The notes under the pieces are model-generated. The model worked only from the letters and a program-made list of their open reading frames with translations, searched no databases and was not told where the DNA came from. Below are positions 50,055 through 58,618 of a DNA stretch of 64,000 bases, in pieces. The DNA comes from Candidatus Amarobacillus elongatus (GTDB taxonomy: Bacteria; Chloroflexota; Dehalococcoidia; Tepidiformales; Tepidiformaceae). The stretch lies in contig JADJBX010000001.1 of NCBI GenBank assembly GCA_016703545.1, positions 372,001-436,000 on the forward strand. Direction: 5' to 3'. The position numbers and the translations under genes are program-made. Positions within the stretch are counted from its first letter, which is position 1. Each line of letters begins with the position of its first letter.

Positions 50055-51383
50055 TCAGGCCTCGATGAACTCGGGGGTAGCCGACCCTTCGGCGCCCGGG
50101 CGGCCGATGCAGCGGTATTCGAACCCGGCGGCGCGCATGGCGGCAGGGTCCAGGTAGTTGCGCGTGTCCACGAGGACGGCGCGCTCCATGTGGGCGGCGA
50201 TGGTGTGCCACGGCAGCGTCCGGAACTCCGGCCAGTCCGTGGCGAGGACGACGGCGTCGGCGCCGGAGGCGGCTTCGACGGCGTCGAGGGCAACGGTGGC
50301 GTGCGGCGCGAGGGCCAGCAGGCGGGCGGCGGGGACCACGGGGTCGACCACCGTGACGTGGGCGCCTTCGAGGTGGAGCAGGTTGGCGAGCTCGATCGCG
50401 GGGGAGTTCCGCAGGTCGTCGGTGTTCGCCTTGAACGCGGCGCCGAGGACGGTCACGCGGCGGCCTTCGAGGTCGCCGAGGGCCTGGCGGACCTTCTGGA
50501 CGGCGCGGAGGCGCTGGTCGTGGTTGATGTCCATGACGGAGCGCAGGAGCTGCGGGTGGGCGCCGTGAACGGCGGCCATGTGGGCGAGCGCCTTCACGTC
50601 CTTGGGGAAGCAGCTGCCGCCCCAGCCGAGGCCGGCCTTAAGGAACTGCCCGCCGATGCGGGTGTCCATGCCCATGCCGCGGGCGACCTCCTCGACGTCA
50701 GCGCCAAGGGTTTCGCAGATGGAGGCGATCTCGTTGATGAAGCTGATCTTTGTCGCGAGGAAGGCGTTGGAAGCGTACTTGATCATCTCGGCGGTACGGA
50801 TATCGACGCGCTGGACGACCGGGTAGAGGGGTGCGTAGAGCGCGGCGACGCGGTCCATGGCCTCGCGGTCATCGGACCCGAGGACGACGCGGTCGGGCTC
50901 CATGAAGTCCCTGATGGCGCTGCCTTCGCGGAGGAATTCGGGGTTCGAAACCACGGCGATGGAGCGGCAGCCGGCGCGTTCGGCCATGCCCGCGACGAGG
51001 TCGCCGGTGCCGATCGGGACGGTGCTTTTGTTGACGATGATGGAGTGGTTCTTGAGGCGGGCGGCGACGGTGCTGACGGCATCGCGCACGGCGCGGATGT
51101 CGGCGGCGCCTTCCTGGGCCTCCGGGGTGTTGACGGCGATGAAGACGATGCGCGCGTCGAAGACGTCGGGGTAGGTGGCGGCGAAGGTGAGGCGGCCGGC
51201 GTCGATGCCGCGCCGCAGGAGGTCTTCGAGACCGGGTTCGTGGATGGGGCTCCGGCCCTGCTGGAGGAGCGCCACGCGCGAGGGGTCGGTATCGATGCAG
51301 TGGACGGTGTGGCCGAGTTCGGCGAAGCAGGCGGCAGACACAGCCCCGACGTACCCACACCCAATGACCGCGATGCTCGTCAC
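50055..51383 (-). CDS. ugd: Ugd, UDP-glucose 6-dehydrogenase
   Basis: NAD-dependent four-electron dehydrogenase that makes UDP-glucuronate, a precursor for acidic polysaccharides; 442 residues. The Rossmann start is IAVIGCGYVGAVSAACF, then STVPIGTGD, the conserved EMIKYASNAFLATKISFINE helix, and the catalytic Cys in GWGGSCFPKDVKAL (about residue 260). The C-terminal UDP-binding domain has GAAFKANTDDLRNSPA. It probably supplies the polysaccharide locus at 37-47 kb. GTG start. Confidence 0.96.
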   Translation of the reverse strand: MTSIAVIGCGYVGAVSAACFAELGHTVHCIDTDPSRVALLQQGRSPIHEPGLEDLLRRGIDAGRLTFAATYPDVFDARIVFIAVNTPEAQEGAADIRAVRDAVSTVAARLKNHSIIVNKSTVPIGTGDLVAGMAERAGCRSIAVVSNPEFLREGSAIRDFMEPDRVVLGSDDREAMDRVAALYAPLYPVVQRVDIRTAEMIKYASNAFLATKISFINEIASICETLGADVEEVARGMGMDTRIGGQFLKAGLGWGGSCFPKDVKALAHMAAVHGAHPQLLRSVMDINHDQRLRAVQKVRQALGDLEGRRVTVLGAAFKANTDDLRNSPAIELANLLHLEGAHVTVVDPVVPAARLLALAPHATVALDAVEAASGADAVVLATDWPEFRTLPWHTIAAHMERAVLVDTRNYLDPAAMRAAGFEYRCIGRPGAEGSATPEFIEA

Positions 51384-51471
51384 TTCTCAGCTCCTGGCGG
51401 GATGACCCCGCGTCACTGGTAACGATGAGCGTGAGCCGTTGATTGCCTGTTGAGAGGCGGTGGCAGGCGGG

Positions 51472-52344
51472 TTATTGGCCAGTGGCCGAAGCGGGGGCGC
51501 CTCCACTCGGGGTGCGGCGGGCGAGGGCGGCCGCGTCGGACACCTCCATGGGGCCGTGGCGGAGGCGGTCGGTGGCCACGCGCGCGGAGACGGCCGCGAA
51601 GGCGGGGACGTCGTCGAGCAGGTACCGCCGCCAGAGACGCCCCGGGTCCTGCGCGAGGCGCGCGACCCACTCGGCGCCCACGGCCTGCAACAGCCGCGGT
51701 GCGCGCCGCTTGATGCCCGCGTAGAAGTCGAAGGTCCCGCCCACGCCGATCCAGACGGCGCCGGGGGCGGCGTCGAAGTGCTCGGCCGCGAACCGTTCCT
51801 GGCGGGGGCACCCGAGCGCGACGAGCACAACCTCGGGGCGCGCCGCGGCGATGACCGCGTGGTGGTTCGCGAGTTCCTCGGCGGTGAGGGCACGGAACGG
51901 CGGGCAGATCTGGAGAACGAACTCGATGCCGGGGTAGCGGGCTTCGAGCGCGCGCGCGCCAGCGGCCGCGACCTCGGGGGAACTGCCATAGGACGCGAGG
52001 CGAAGGCGTCCGCGTTCGGAGCCGAGGCGGCAGAGTTCGGCAACGAGGTCGACACCGGTGACGCGCCGGGTGTGGGTGCCGCCGGCGAGCCGGGCAAGCC
52101 ACGCGACGGGGGCGCCATCGGCGACGACGAGGCCGGATGCGGCGAGATCGGCCCGGAGGACGGCGTCACGGCGGGCCCGGGCGACGAAGTCCAGGTTCGC
52201 GGTGGCAACGCGCAGGCCCGCGCCGGCGTCGATCGCTTCGATGCAGAGCCGGCCGGCGTCCTCGAGGTCGCCGTTGAGCACGCTGAGGGGGCCGACGGGG
52301 ACGTGGGCGGTACGGGGGGCGGGTTGGAGGATGTAGCGTCGCAT
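51472..52344 (-). CDS. WecG/TagA/CpsF-family glycosyltransferase (GT26)
   Basis: A 290-residue peripheral membrane enzyme that adds N-acetylmannosamine(uronate)-type sugars to lipid-linked intermediates. Family features: VATANLDFVARARRD (T/N motif near residue 48), GLVVADGAPVAWLARLAGG with the catalytic-site Asp (about 73), and VVLVALGCPRQERFA plus WIGVGGTFDFYAGIKRRAPRLLQ (about 190-225). It belongs functionally with ugd and the polysaccharide genes. Starts three bases after the preceding stop. Confidence 0.92.
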   Translation of the reverse strand: MRRYILQPAPRTAHVPVGPLSVLNGDLEDAGRLCIEAIDAGAGLRVATANLDFVARARRDAVLRADLAASGLVVADGAPVAWLARLAGGTHTRRVTGVDLVAELCRLGSERGRLRLASYGSSPEVAAAGARALEARYPGIEFVLQICPPFRALTAEELANHHAVIAAARPEVVLVALGCPRQERFAAEHFDAAPGAVWIGVGGTFDFYAGIKRRAPRLLQAVGAEWVARLAQDPGRLWRRYLLDDVPAFAAVSARVATDRLRHGPMEVSDAAALARRTPSGGAPASATGQ

Positions 52345-52347
52345 GGT

Positions 52348-53051
52348 TCAGCTCGCGAGCTGCCGGGACTGCTCCCCGGCCATGCGCAGCGCGTAGCCCA
52401 CGGACTGCTGCGAGACGATCTCGAAGGGCAGGCCACCGGCGTCGCGGAGCTTCTTGCGGATGTGGGAGATGTGGGTCTTGAGGAGAGCCGCGTCGGGGTC
52501 GTCGAGCGATTCCCAGCCGAACACGAGCAGCCGGTCGATGGGCGCGATGTTCGGGTGGTGCTGGCAAAGGGAGTACAGGAGGCGGCGTTCCAGGCGCGTG
52601 AGGGGCAGCGCCTTGCCGTTTTTGGTGGCGGCGAAGGCATCGAGGTCGACCTCGAGGTCACCAAGGCGGATGCCGCCGGAAGGGTGGCCGGGCGTGGCGC
52701 GCGCGCTCGCCCATGCTTCGAGGCGCAGGACCGCTTCGTACGGGTTGTAGGGGCTGATGATGACGTCGTTGGCGCCGGCCTTGAGCGCCATGATCGGCGG
52801 GTTCGAGGGCGACTTCTCGGTGATGAGGAGGATGGGGATCTCGGGAACTGACCGCGCAGGCGCACGAGCGCGTCGAGGGCGGCGCTGTCGATGTCGGGGA
52901 GGGAGACGATGGCGGCGGACGGCTCGAAGGGGAGCCTATCGAACAGGCGCTGGATGCCTGGGACGCAGACGGGCTGATGGCCGCGGCGCTGGGCGACGAA
53001 CATCAGGAGGTCGGCGGCGGCGGGATCGGGCTCGGCGATCGCGAGGCGCAT
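52348..53051 (-). CDS. OmpR-type response regulator with degenerate receiver, split by a frameshift
   Basis: About 234 residues if intact. The receiver half (MRLAIAEPDPAAADLLMF onward) breaks in frame near 52841-52846, where QFP-EIPILLITEK would need one more G; the frame then continues with MALKAGANDVIISPYNPYEAV and a winged-helix DNA-binding domain (RLERRLLYSLCQHHP, KTHISHIRKKLRDAGG, SVGYALRM). The phospho-acceptor Asp is replaced (AAIVSLPDIDS) and the switch Lys-Pro reads SPY. It is therefore a phosphorylation-independent regulator, or a decaying gene if the frameshift is real. Confidence 0.75.
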
Positions 53052-53068
53052 GGGCGGTCTCCGGCGGG

Positions 53069-53761
53069 CTAGACGGGCGTGAAGCTGTAGCCGACGCCGT
53101 GGACGGTGTGGATCATCTCCTCGTTGCCACCGGCGTTACGGATCTTCTGGCGGATGGAGCTCACGTGGCCCTTGAGGAGCGTCGCGTCGTTGACGTTCTT
53201 GTAGCCCCAGATCTCCTCGGACAGGAACGCGTGGGAGAGGACCTGGCCGGGGTAGCGAACGAGCTGGCAGAGCAGTTCGAATTCGAGCCGCGTGAGGTTG
53301 AGGTTGATGCCGTCGAGGTAGGCGGCCTGGTTCGTGACATCGAGTTCGAGGCCGAGCGCCTGGATGCGCTGCGGGGCCTGTTTCACGGGCACGCCGTTGC
53401 TGTTCGAACGGCGCGAGACGGCCCGCACGCGAGCGAGGAATTCGCTGGGGTGGAACGGCTTCGTGACGTAGTCATCGCCACCCGCGTTGAAACCCGCGAC
53501 CACATCCGAGGAGCGGTCGAGGGAGGAGAGGAAGATGACCGGGAGGCCGGGTTGGGTTTCGCGGAGCTTCTTGCAGACATCGAGGCCCGAGCCATCGGGC
53601 AGGAGGACATCGAGCACGGCGAGCGAGGGTTGCTTGCTCGCCGAAAAGCGCAATGCCGCCGAACCGGACCCCGTGACGACGACGTCGTGGGAGTCGCGTT
53701 TCAGCGTCTGCGAGATGATCTCCGCGTAGTCCTCATCGTCTTCGACAACCAGGACGAGCAT
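53069..53761 (-). CDS. OmpR/PhoB-type response regulator
   Basis: A 230-residue canonical two-domain regulator. The receiver has the acidic pocket LVVEDDEDYAE, phospho-acceptor Asp in LAVLDVLLPDGSGLD (about residue 53), the Ser in IFLSSLDRS and the Lys in YVTKPFHPSEF (about 103). The C-terminal winged helix has LNLTRLEFELLCQL and ATLLKGHVSSIRQKI, then HTVHGVGYSF. Start ATG at 53761 with GGGAGG upstream. It may be served by the stand-alone kinase at 54790. Confidence 0.95.
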   Translation of the reverse strand: MLVLVVEDDEDYAEIISQTLKRDSHDVVVTGSGSAALRFSASKQPSLAVLDVLLPDGSGLDVCKKLRETQPGLPVIFLSSLDRSSDVVAGFNAGGDDYVTKPFHPSEFLARVRAVSRRSNSNGVPVKQAPQRIQALGLELDVTNQAAYLDGINLNLTRLEFELLCQLVRYPGQVLSHAFLSEEIWGYKNVNDATLLKGHVSSIRQKIRNAGGNEEMIHTVHGVGYSFTPV

Positions 53762-54056
53762 GCGGGTTCCTCCCTTCGTGCCTGGGCCGCGGCGCGAGCG
53801 GGAGCGGCGGCCCTGTGCTTTCGAGGGTTGCCGCGCACCAGCCGCCGGACATGCCGCGAGCCTTCGCAAGAGGTATCGGCAGGGAGGGGCGGGCTCTTGA
53901 CGGACAGGTGGGGGCGAGAGGCATTCGCCGGCGAGGTGCAGGTGGGGCGGGCACCGGATGTCCACGGATAGCCCCGCCGATCAACCAGCGTGCCACCCGA
54001 TCTCAACGCGACGGCGCCCGGCAGCTGGCAAGCTCCGGCGAGGATCGGAGGGAACT

Positions 54057-54773
54057 ATGGTCGTCGCCGCAAACCGGCCTTCGCCGGCGGGCATCCAGCC
54101 GGGGCTGACGGCGCTCGTCGTCTACCTGCGGCCAGCGCCGCGCGGACGGCTGCTGACGACGCTGGCGGAACTGGGGATCTTCGTCACCGAATTCCAGGGG
54201 CCTTCGGGCTTCCGGGAGCAGGCGGCCCGGATGCGCGCCGATATTGGCGTGCTCGTCGCGGGCCCCGCGACGAACCACGGGGACGTGGCGCGTGAGCTGA
54301 TCGAACAGGTAGGGCCAAGCCTGATCGTGTGTGTCCCCCCGGGGGTGGACCCCGGTGAGTACATGGAACTCGGCGCCATGACGGCGCTCACGGATGACGA
54401 GCTGGGCGATGTCGCGCGGCTGGCGGTGGTGGCGCAGCGTGCACGGCTGATGCGGACGTCGCCGCGGGCGCCCTGCGACGGCATCGTGTTCGGCGACGTG
54501 GAGTTGCGGCTTTCGCCCCCGGCGCTCCGGCGCGGGCGCGTGTCGGTGCCGCTTTCGCGCTCGGAGCGGGAGGTGGTTCGCGCCCTCGCGGCGAACCTGG
54601 GCCGGCCCGTGTCGCAGGCGGAACTGGAGCGGCATGCCTGCCCGGGGGTGCCCGCGCATCCCGGCTTCCTGAAGGCGGTGGTGTTGCGGGTTCGGCGGAA
54701 GGTCGAGGAGATCGGCGGGGACCCGCTGCTGCTGCGCACGGTCCGCGGCTTCGGCTACATCCTCATCACGTGA
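54057..54773 (+). CDS. Winged-helix DNA-binding regulator with a receiver-like domain lacking the phospho-Asp
   Basis: A 238-residue protein. The N-terminal ~125 residues look like a receiver fold (LTALVVYLRPAPRGRLLTTL, ADIGVLVAGPATN, SLIVCVPPGV), but neither the acidic pair nor the phospho-acceptor is present (VLVAGPATN at the usual site). The C-terminus is an OmpR-type winged helix: VPLSRSEREVVRALAANLG, FLKAVVLRVRRKVEEIGG, RTVRGFGYILIT. The ATG follows GGAGGGAACT. A 295-base gap separates it from the divergent regulator at 53761; I see no clear promoter there. Confidence 0.8.
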   Translation: MVVAANRPSPAGIQPGLTALVVYLRPAPRGRLLTTLAELGIFVTEFQGPSGFREQAARMRADIGVLVAGPATNHGDVARELIEQVGPSLIVCVPPGVDPGEYMELGAMTALTDDELGDVARLAVVAQRARLMRTSPRAPCDGIVFGDVELRLSPPALRRGRVSVPLSRSEREVVRALAANLGRPVSQAELERHACPGVPAHPGFLKAVVLRVRRKVEEIGGDPLLLRTVRGFGYILIT

Positions 54774-54789
54774 GCGGCGGGGCGGCGGT

Positions 54790-55422
54790 TCAGGGAGCGA
54801 GCGGGAGGACGACCTCGGCGGCGTACGTTTCGCCGCGGCGGGAGGACGTGAGGCGGGCACCGAGGCGGTGCGCGAGTTCGTGGGCGATGTAGGCGCCCAT
54901 GCCCGCGCCGTGATGGCGGCCACGGGCCGCCACGCGGTTTCGCACGGCCACGACGAAGCGGCCGTCGCGCTGGCGCAGGCTGACGCGGATGTCCTTCGCG
55001 GGCTCGCCGTGGTCCAGCGCGTTCGTGATCAGCGTGTGGACGAGTGCCTCGAACTGCTCGCGTACGCCATTGGTCTCCAGCACGAGGACGCCTTCCTGCA
55101 TGCGCAGGCGGACGTGCACATCGAGGCCGCGAAGGTCGTGGACGAGGTCGCCGACGACTTCGGCGGGGCGGTAGCGAACGGCGTCGGCCTCGCAGGCGCG
55201 GTTGAGCTGGAAGACCTGGCCGGCGGTGCGCAACATGCGTTCGGTGGCGCGCACGATCATTTCGCAGCGGGCGCGGGTGGCGTCGTCGGTACAGTCATCG
55301 GCGACTGCGCGCGCGGCCGTGGCGACGAGGCCAAGCGGCGAACGGAGTTCGTGGTAGGCGAGCGCGACAGGGTCGATGGTTGGCGCGATCACGGCAAGAG
55401 CACCCCACGGGAGCACCGCCAC
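54790..55422 (-). CDS. Soluble histidine kinase without a sensor domain
   Basis: A 210-residue protein with only the kinase core. The H-box is AYHELRSPLGLVATAARAV (His at residue ~24), the N-box is HTLITNALDHGEPA (about 135), and the glycine-rich ATP lid is AARGRHHGAGMGAYIAHELAHRLGARL (about 168-190). No transmembrane or PAS/GAF segment is present, so the input must come from another protein. It converges on the winged-helix regulator and probably pairs with the regulator at 53069. GTG start with weak ribosome-binding signal. Confidence 0.85.
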   Translation of the reverse strand: MAVLPWGALAVIAPTIDPVALAYHELRSPLGLVATAARAVADDCTDDATRARCEMIVRATERMLRTAGQVFQLNRACEADAVRYRPAEVVGDLVHDLRGLDVHVRLRMQEGVLVLETNGVREQFEALVHTLITNALDHGEPAKDIRVSLRQRDGRFVVAVRNRVAARGRHHGAGMGAYIAHELAHRLGARLTSSRRGETYAAEVVLPLAP

Positions 55423-55570
55423 GAGATGCGAGCGGTGCGCCGCCAGCGGCCCGGCGCCGCGCGACCCGCTTTCGCGGCCGGCGGCGCGCGGTGCGCCAAC
55501 GGGATCTTTCCCACCTGATGATCGGAAGGTCCCGGGTGCGGTGCGGCGGCGGAACGGTGACAGGCCGGGG

Positions 55571-56098
55571 TCAGCGGCTCGCGCGGTACAGGCGGACCGG
55601 GTCGGGGATGCCCTTCATCAGCACCGGCCCGAGCTCTTCGAAGGCGACGGCGGCCGGCTGACGTTCGAGCGCGGCGACCGTGGGCTCGGAGAGGACGACT
55701 TCGCCGGGGCCGGCGACGTCGACGATGCGGGCGGCGACGTTGACATCGTGGCCGACGATGTCGCCGCGGCGGGGGGTCGGGCGGCCCCAGTGCATGCCGA
55801 TGCGCACCCAGAGCGGGAGCATCGAATCGGCCGAGTGGAGCTCGAACCGCTCCTGGAGAAGGAGAGCAGTCTCGACGGCGGCGCAGGCGTCATCGAACCA
55901 GAGCAGGAGGCCGTCGCCGAGCTCCTTGATGAGGCGGGAACCGCCGGGCAGGCACGACTGGACAATGCTCTCCTGCACGCCGAGGAGCTCGAGCGCTTCA
56001 CCGTCGCCGCGGATGGCGGTGAATTCGGTGAACCCCACGATGTCGGTGAACATCACGACGCCGGCGAGCACATCGGGCGAGGCGGCCGGCGCGGGCAT
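55571..56098 (-). CDS. Class III adenylate/guanylate cyclase catalytic domain protein
   Basis: A 175-residue single cyclase homology domain. The first metal-binding Asp is in VVMFTDIVGFTEF (about residue 19), the second in LIKELGDGLLLWFDD (about 62). RIGMHWGRPTPRRGDIVGHDVNVAARI holds the transition-state Asn and Arg region. No sensor domain is fused. The ATG overlaps the DUF4097 gene stop (TGATG), so the two are coupled. Whether it makes cAMP or cGMP is not clear; no CRP-like gene is adjacent. Confidence 0.88.
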   Translation of the reverse strand: MPAPAASPDVLAGVVMFTDIVGFTEFTAIRGDGEALELLGVQESIVQSCLPGGSRLIKELGDGLLLWFDDACAAVETALLLQERFELHSADSMLPLWVRIGMHWGRPTPRRGDIVGHDVNVAARIVDVAGPGEVVLSEPTVAALERQPAAVAFEELGPVLMKGIPDPVRLYRASR

Positions 56099-56802
56099 CA
56101 GGCGCCCACCACTTCGAGTTTGCCGCTCAGGGTGGAGACGTTGACCTCGCAGTCCTGCCCCGGCGCGAGATCCAGCCGCTGCCGGCCGCTCATGGTTCGG
56201 AAGCGCGTGCGGGGGTGCACGGCGGCGGGAAAGGTGAGGGTGACGCCGCCGGAGATGGTCGAGGCGGAGGCGTCGAAGGCGCCGCTGAGGCGCGCCTCGA
56301 TGTTGCCGCTGACGGTCTTGAGTCGGATCGGGCCAGCGGCCTCGGCGATCTCCATGCGGCCGCTCACGGTGGAGAGCTCCGCCTTCATGGTGCGTTCGGC
56401 GGAGAGGCGGCCACTCTTCGAGGACATGCGGCAGCCGCCTTCGCCGCAGCGCTTGATTTCAATGCTCCCGGAGATGCTGCGGAGGTCGGCGGCGAAGGCT
56501 TCCTCGACTTCGATGTGTCCGCTCGCGGTGGAGACGGAGACGCTGCCGGCGCGGCCGCGAACCTCCACCCGGCTTGAGATTGCGCCGCAGAGGATGTCGG
56601 TGCCCTCGGGGCAGCGCACTTCGACCGCGCCGTGCGCCTCCAGCAGGACCTGCCCGTCCTCGCCGGTGGACACGCGGGCATCGCCCCGTTCGACGACGAT
56701 GTCGCCGCGCTCTTCGGCGGTGACGAGGATGCGGCCGGAACGGCTATTGATGCGCAGGCGGACGCGGCCGCCCCGCGGGATGGTGACCGTTGGGTCAGGC
56801 AT
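56098..56802 (-). CDS. DUF4097-family beta-solenoid protein
   Basis: A 234-residue protein of repeated short beta strands: SGRILVTAEERGDIVVERG, STASGHIEVEEAF, SISGSIEIKRC, SKSGRLSAERTM, TVSGRMEIAEA, TVSGNIEARLS, TLSGKLEVVGA. The recurring S-G-x-I/L-E units about every 20 residues are typical of the DUF4097 (adhesin-like) fold. No signal peptide, so it is probably cytoplasmic. In many bacteria such proteins accompany regulators. It is translationally coupled to the cyclase gene. Confidence 0.85.
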   Translation of the reverse strand: MPDPTVTIPRGGRVRLRINSRSGRILVTAEERGDIVVERGDARVSTGEDGQVLLEAHGAVEVRCPEGTDILCGAISSRVEVRGRAGSVSVSTASGHIEVEEAFAADLRSISGSIEIKRCGEGGCRMSSKSGRLSAERTMKAELSTVSGRMEIAEAAGPIRLKTVSGNIEARLSGAFDASASTISGGVTLTFPAAVHPRTRFRTMSGRQRLDLAPGQDCEVNVSTLSGKLEVVGA

Positions 56803-56951
56803 GCACAACCTCGCCCCGAATTGTAGGCCGCGCGGGCGGCGGGCGTTCTGTTGCGAGCGTCACACTGGCGGCGCCGCACCGTCCGGGCGATGATCCGGCT
56901 GGCCACGCGTTCGGCACTCAGGAAGCGGACGGGGGTGCCGACCATCGCAGT

Positions 56952-57140
56952 ATGAACATGTTGAGTGCGCTAAGCCCGGCTTCCGAGCCGATCGACCCGC
57001 TGGACCCTGGCGCGACGATCCGGGCGCGCGTCGCGGTGGCGGCGCAGGTGAAGGTGATGGACGTCGCGAAGCAGATGGGCCAGGACCTCGTGGCGTTGCT
57101 CGACCCGGCGGTGGGAAACAACCTCAATCGGAGCGCGTGA
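56952..57140 (+). CDS. YjfB-like small putative motility protein
   Basis: A 62-residue product starting MNMLSALSPASEPID. The second half, VKVMDVAKQMGQDLVALLDPAVGNNLN, follows the pattern of the YjfB family of small proteins linked to motility genes in Bacillus (a helix with V-K-x-x-D-x-A, then a Leu-rich turn and a P..G.N..D end). No flagellar genes are in the window, and the Shine-Dalgarno is weak. Family assignment is from pattern only. Confidence 0.6.
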   Translation: MNMLSALSPASEPIDPLDPGATIRARVAVAAQVKVMDVAKQMGQDLVALLDPAVGNNLNRSA

Positions 57141-57229
57141 GCGGATGCGGCTGCGAGCGGCGCGCGGTACCCTCCCCCCATCGAGATGAGTTCGACGCCG
57201 CACGGGCGTGCGGCGCGTGGGGGAGCACC

Positions 57230-58081
57230 GTGGCCATCCGTGAAATTGACGCCGCCGCCATCACCGAGGCGGTCGCGAAGCTCGCCGTGGAGGCGACGCA
57301 TTTCCTGCCCGAGGACGTCGAAGGCGCCATTCGCGCGGCGCGGGGCACCGAACGTTCGCCACTCGGCGTGCAGATCATCGACGAGATCCTGGAGAACGCG
57401 GAGATCGCGCGCACGCGGATGTTGCCGCTGTGCCAGGACACCGGCAGTGCCGTCGTCCACGTTGAAGTCGGGCAGGACGTCCACATCAACGGCGGGTACC
57501 TGATCGACGCGATCAACGAAGGCATCCGCAAGGGGTACGGCGAAGGGTACCTGCGCAAGTCGATCGCCGCCCGCCCCTTCAGCGCGCGCACGAACACGAA
57601 CGACAACACGCCCGGCATCATCCACACGGAGATCGTCCCGGGCGATGGCGTCCGGCTGCTCTTCATGCCGAAGGGCGGCGGGTGCGAGAACATGTCGCGC
57701 TACCAGAACTTCCTCCCCGGCATGGGCAAGCAGGCCGTCATCGACTTCGTGTGCGAAACCGTGGACATGTCCGGGGGCAACCCGTGCCCGCCGCTCGTCA
57801 TCGGTGTGGGCATTGGCGGGACGGCCGAAAAGGCGATGACGATGGCGAAGCATTCGCTCTTCCGCAAGATCGGGTCGCGGCACGGGGACGACGAGGTCGC
57901 GCTGTTGGAGGACGAGCTGCTGGAGGCGGTGAACGCGCTCGGCGTGGGCCCGCAGGCGGTGGGCGGATCGACGACCGCGCTCGACGTCTTCGTGGACACC
58001 TACCCGACGCACATCACGGCGCTCCCGGTGGCGGTGAACATCCAGTGCCACAGCGCGCGCACGAAGGAAGCGATCCTCTAG
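57230..58081 (+). CDS. Fumarate hydratase class I, alpha subunit
   Basis: A 283-residue iron-sulfur hydro-lyase subunit of the two-component fumarase/tartrate dehydratase family. The [4Fe-4S] ligands are in LPLCQDTGSAVVHVEVG (about residue 69), GGGCENMSRYQNFLP (about 150) and GGNPCPPLVIGVGIGG (about 184-199). GTG start behind GGGGGAG. The beta subunit is encoded 1.0 kb downstream, after two acetyltransferase genes. Confidence 0.92.
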   Translation: MAIREIDAAAITEAVAKLAVEATHFLPEDVEGAIRAARGTERSPLGVQIIDEILENAEIARTRMLPLCQDTGSAVVHVEVGQDVHINGGYLIDAINEGIRKGYGEGYLRKSIAARPFSARTNTNDNTPGIIHTEIVPGDGVRLLFMPKGGGCENMSRYQNFLPGMGKQAVIDFVCETVDMSGGNPCPPLVIGVGIGGTAEKAMTMAKHSLFRKIGSRHGDDEVALLEDELLEAVNALGVGPQAVGGSTTALDVFVDTYPTHITALPVAVNIQCHSARTKEAIL

Positions 58082-58090
58082 GGCGGCCGG

Positions 58091-58618
58091 ATGGAAACGG
58101 AGACGGTCGAGCTTGCGCTCCTCCCCGCGAGGGAGATCGATACCGCGGAAACGGCGGCCGTGGTGAACGCCGCGTTCGCGCGCTATCCGATCTACCACGG
58201 GACGCGCACGTCTCCCGAAGGTCTGCTCGCCGAGTCTCCCGCGGGGGCGGAGTTCCTGCAGATCCGGCGGGATGGCCGGCTCGTGGCGACGGCGATGCTC
58301 TGCCCCGCCACCGCGCTGGAGGTGGACGAGGACCCGTTCGAACCGGAACAGCTGCCGGGCTCACTCTACTTCGGCCTTGCGGCGGTCGCGCCCGATGCGA
58401 TGGGCGGCGGGTACGGGCGGCGGCTGCTGGCGGAGACGGAGCGGATCGCGCGCGAGCGAGGGTACACCCGCGTCGTTCTTTCAACCGTTCGCGAATTCGG
58501 ACTCGTGGAGTACTACGGACCGCTCGGGTACGAGGTCGTCCGCGAGGTGACGTACCCGGCGGGCCACTTCGATATCGATGGCGAACACCATCACTGCGGC
58601 ATGGTGAAGGCGCTGTGA
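58091..58618 (+). CDS. GNAT-family N-acetyltransferase
   Basis: A 175-residue acetyltransferase. The acetyl-CoA loop motif A is LYFGLAAVAPDAMGGGYGRRLL (about residues 92-113), with the R/QxxGxG/A pattern weakened to MGGGYGRR, followed by the helix AETERIARERG and EYYGPLGYEVVREVTY at motif B. Substrate is unknown. It starts nine bases after the fumarase alpha stop and overlaps the next gene by four bases. Confidence 0.85.
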   Translation: METETVELALLPAREIDTAETAAVVNAAFARYPIYHGTRTSPEGLLAESPAGAEFLQIRRDGRLVATAMLCPATALEVDEDPFEPEQLPGSLYFGLAAVAPDAMGGGYGRRLLAETERIARERGYTRVVLSTVREFGLVEYYGPLGYEVVREVTYPAGHFDIDGEHHHCGMVKAL

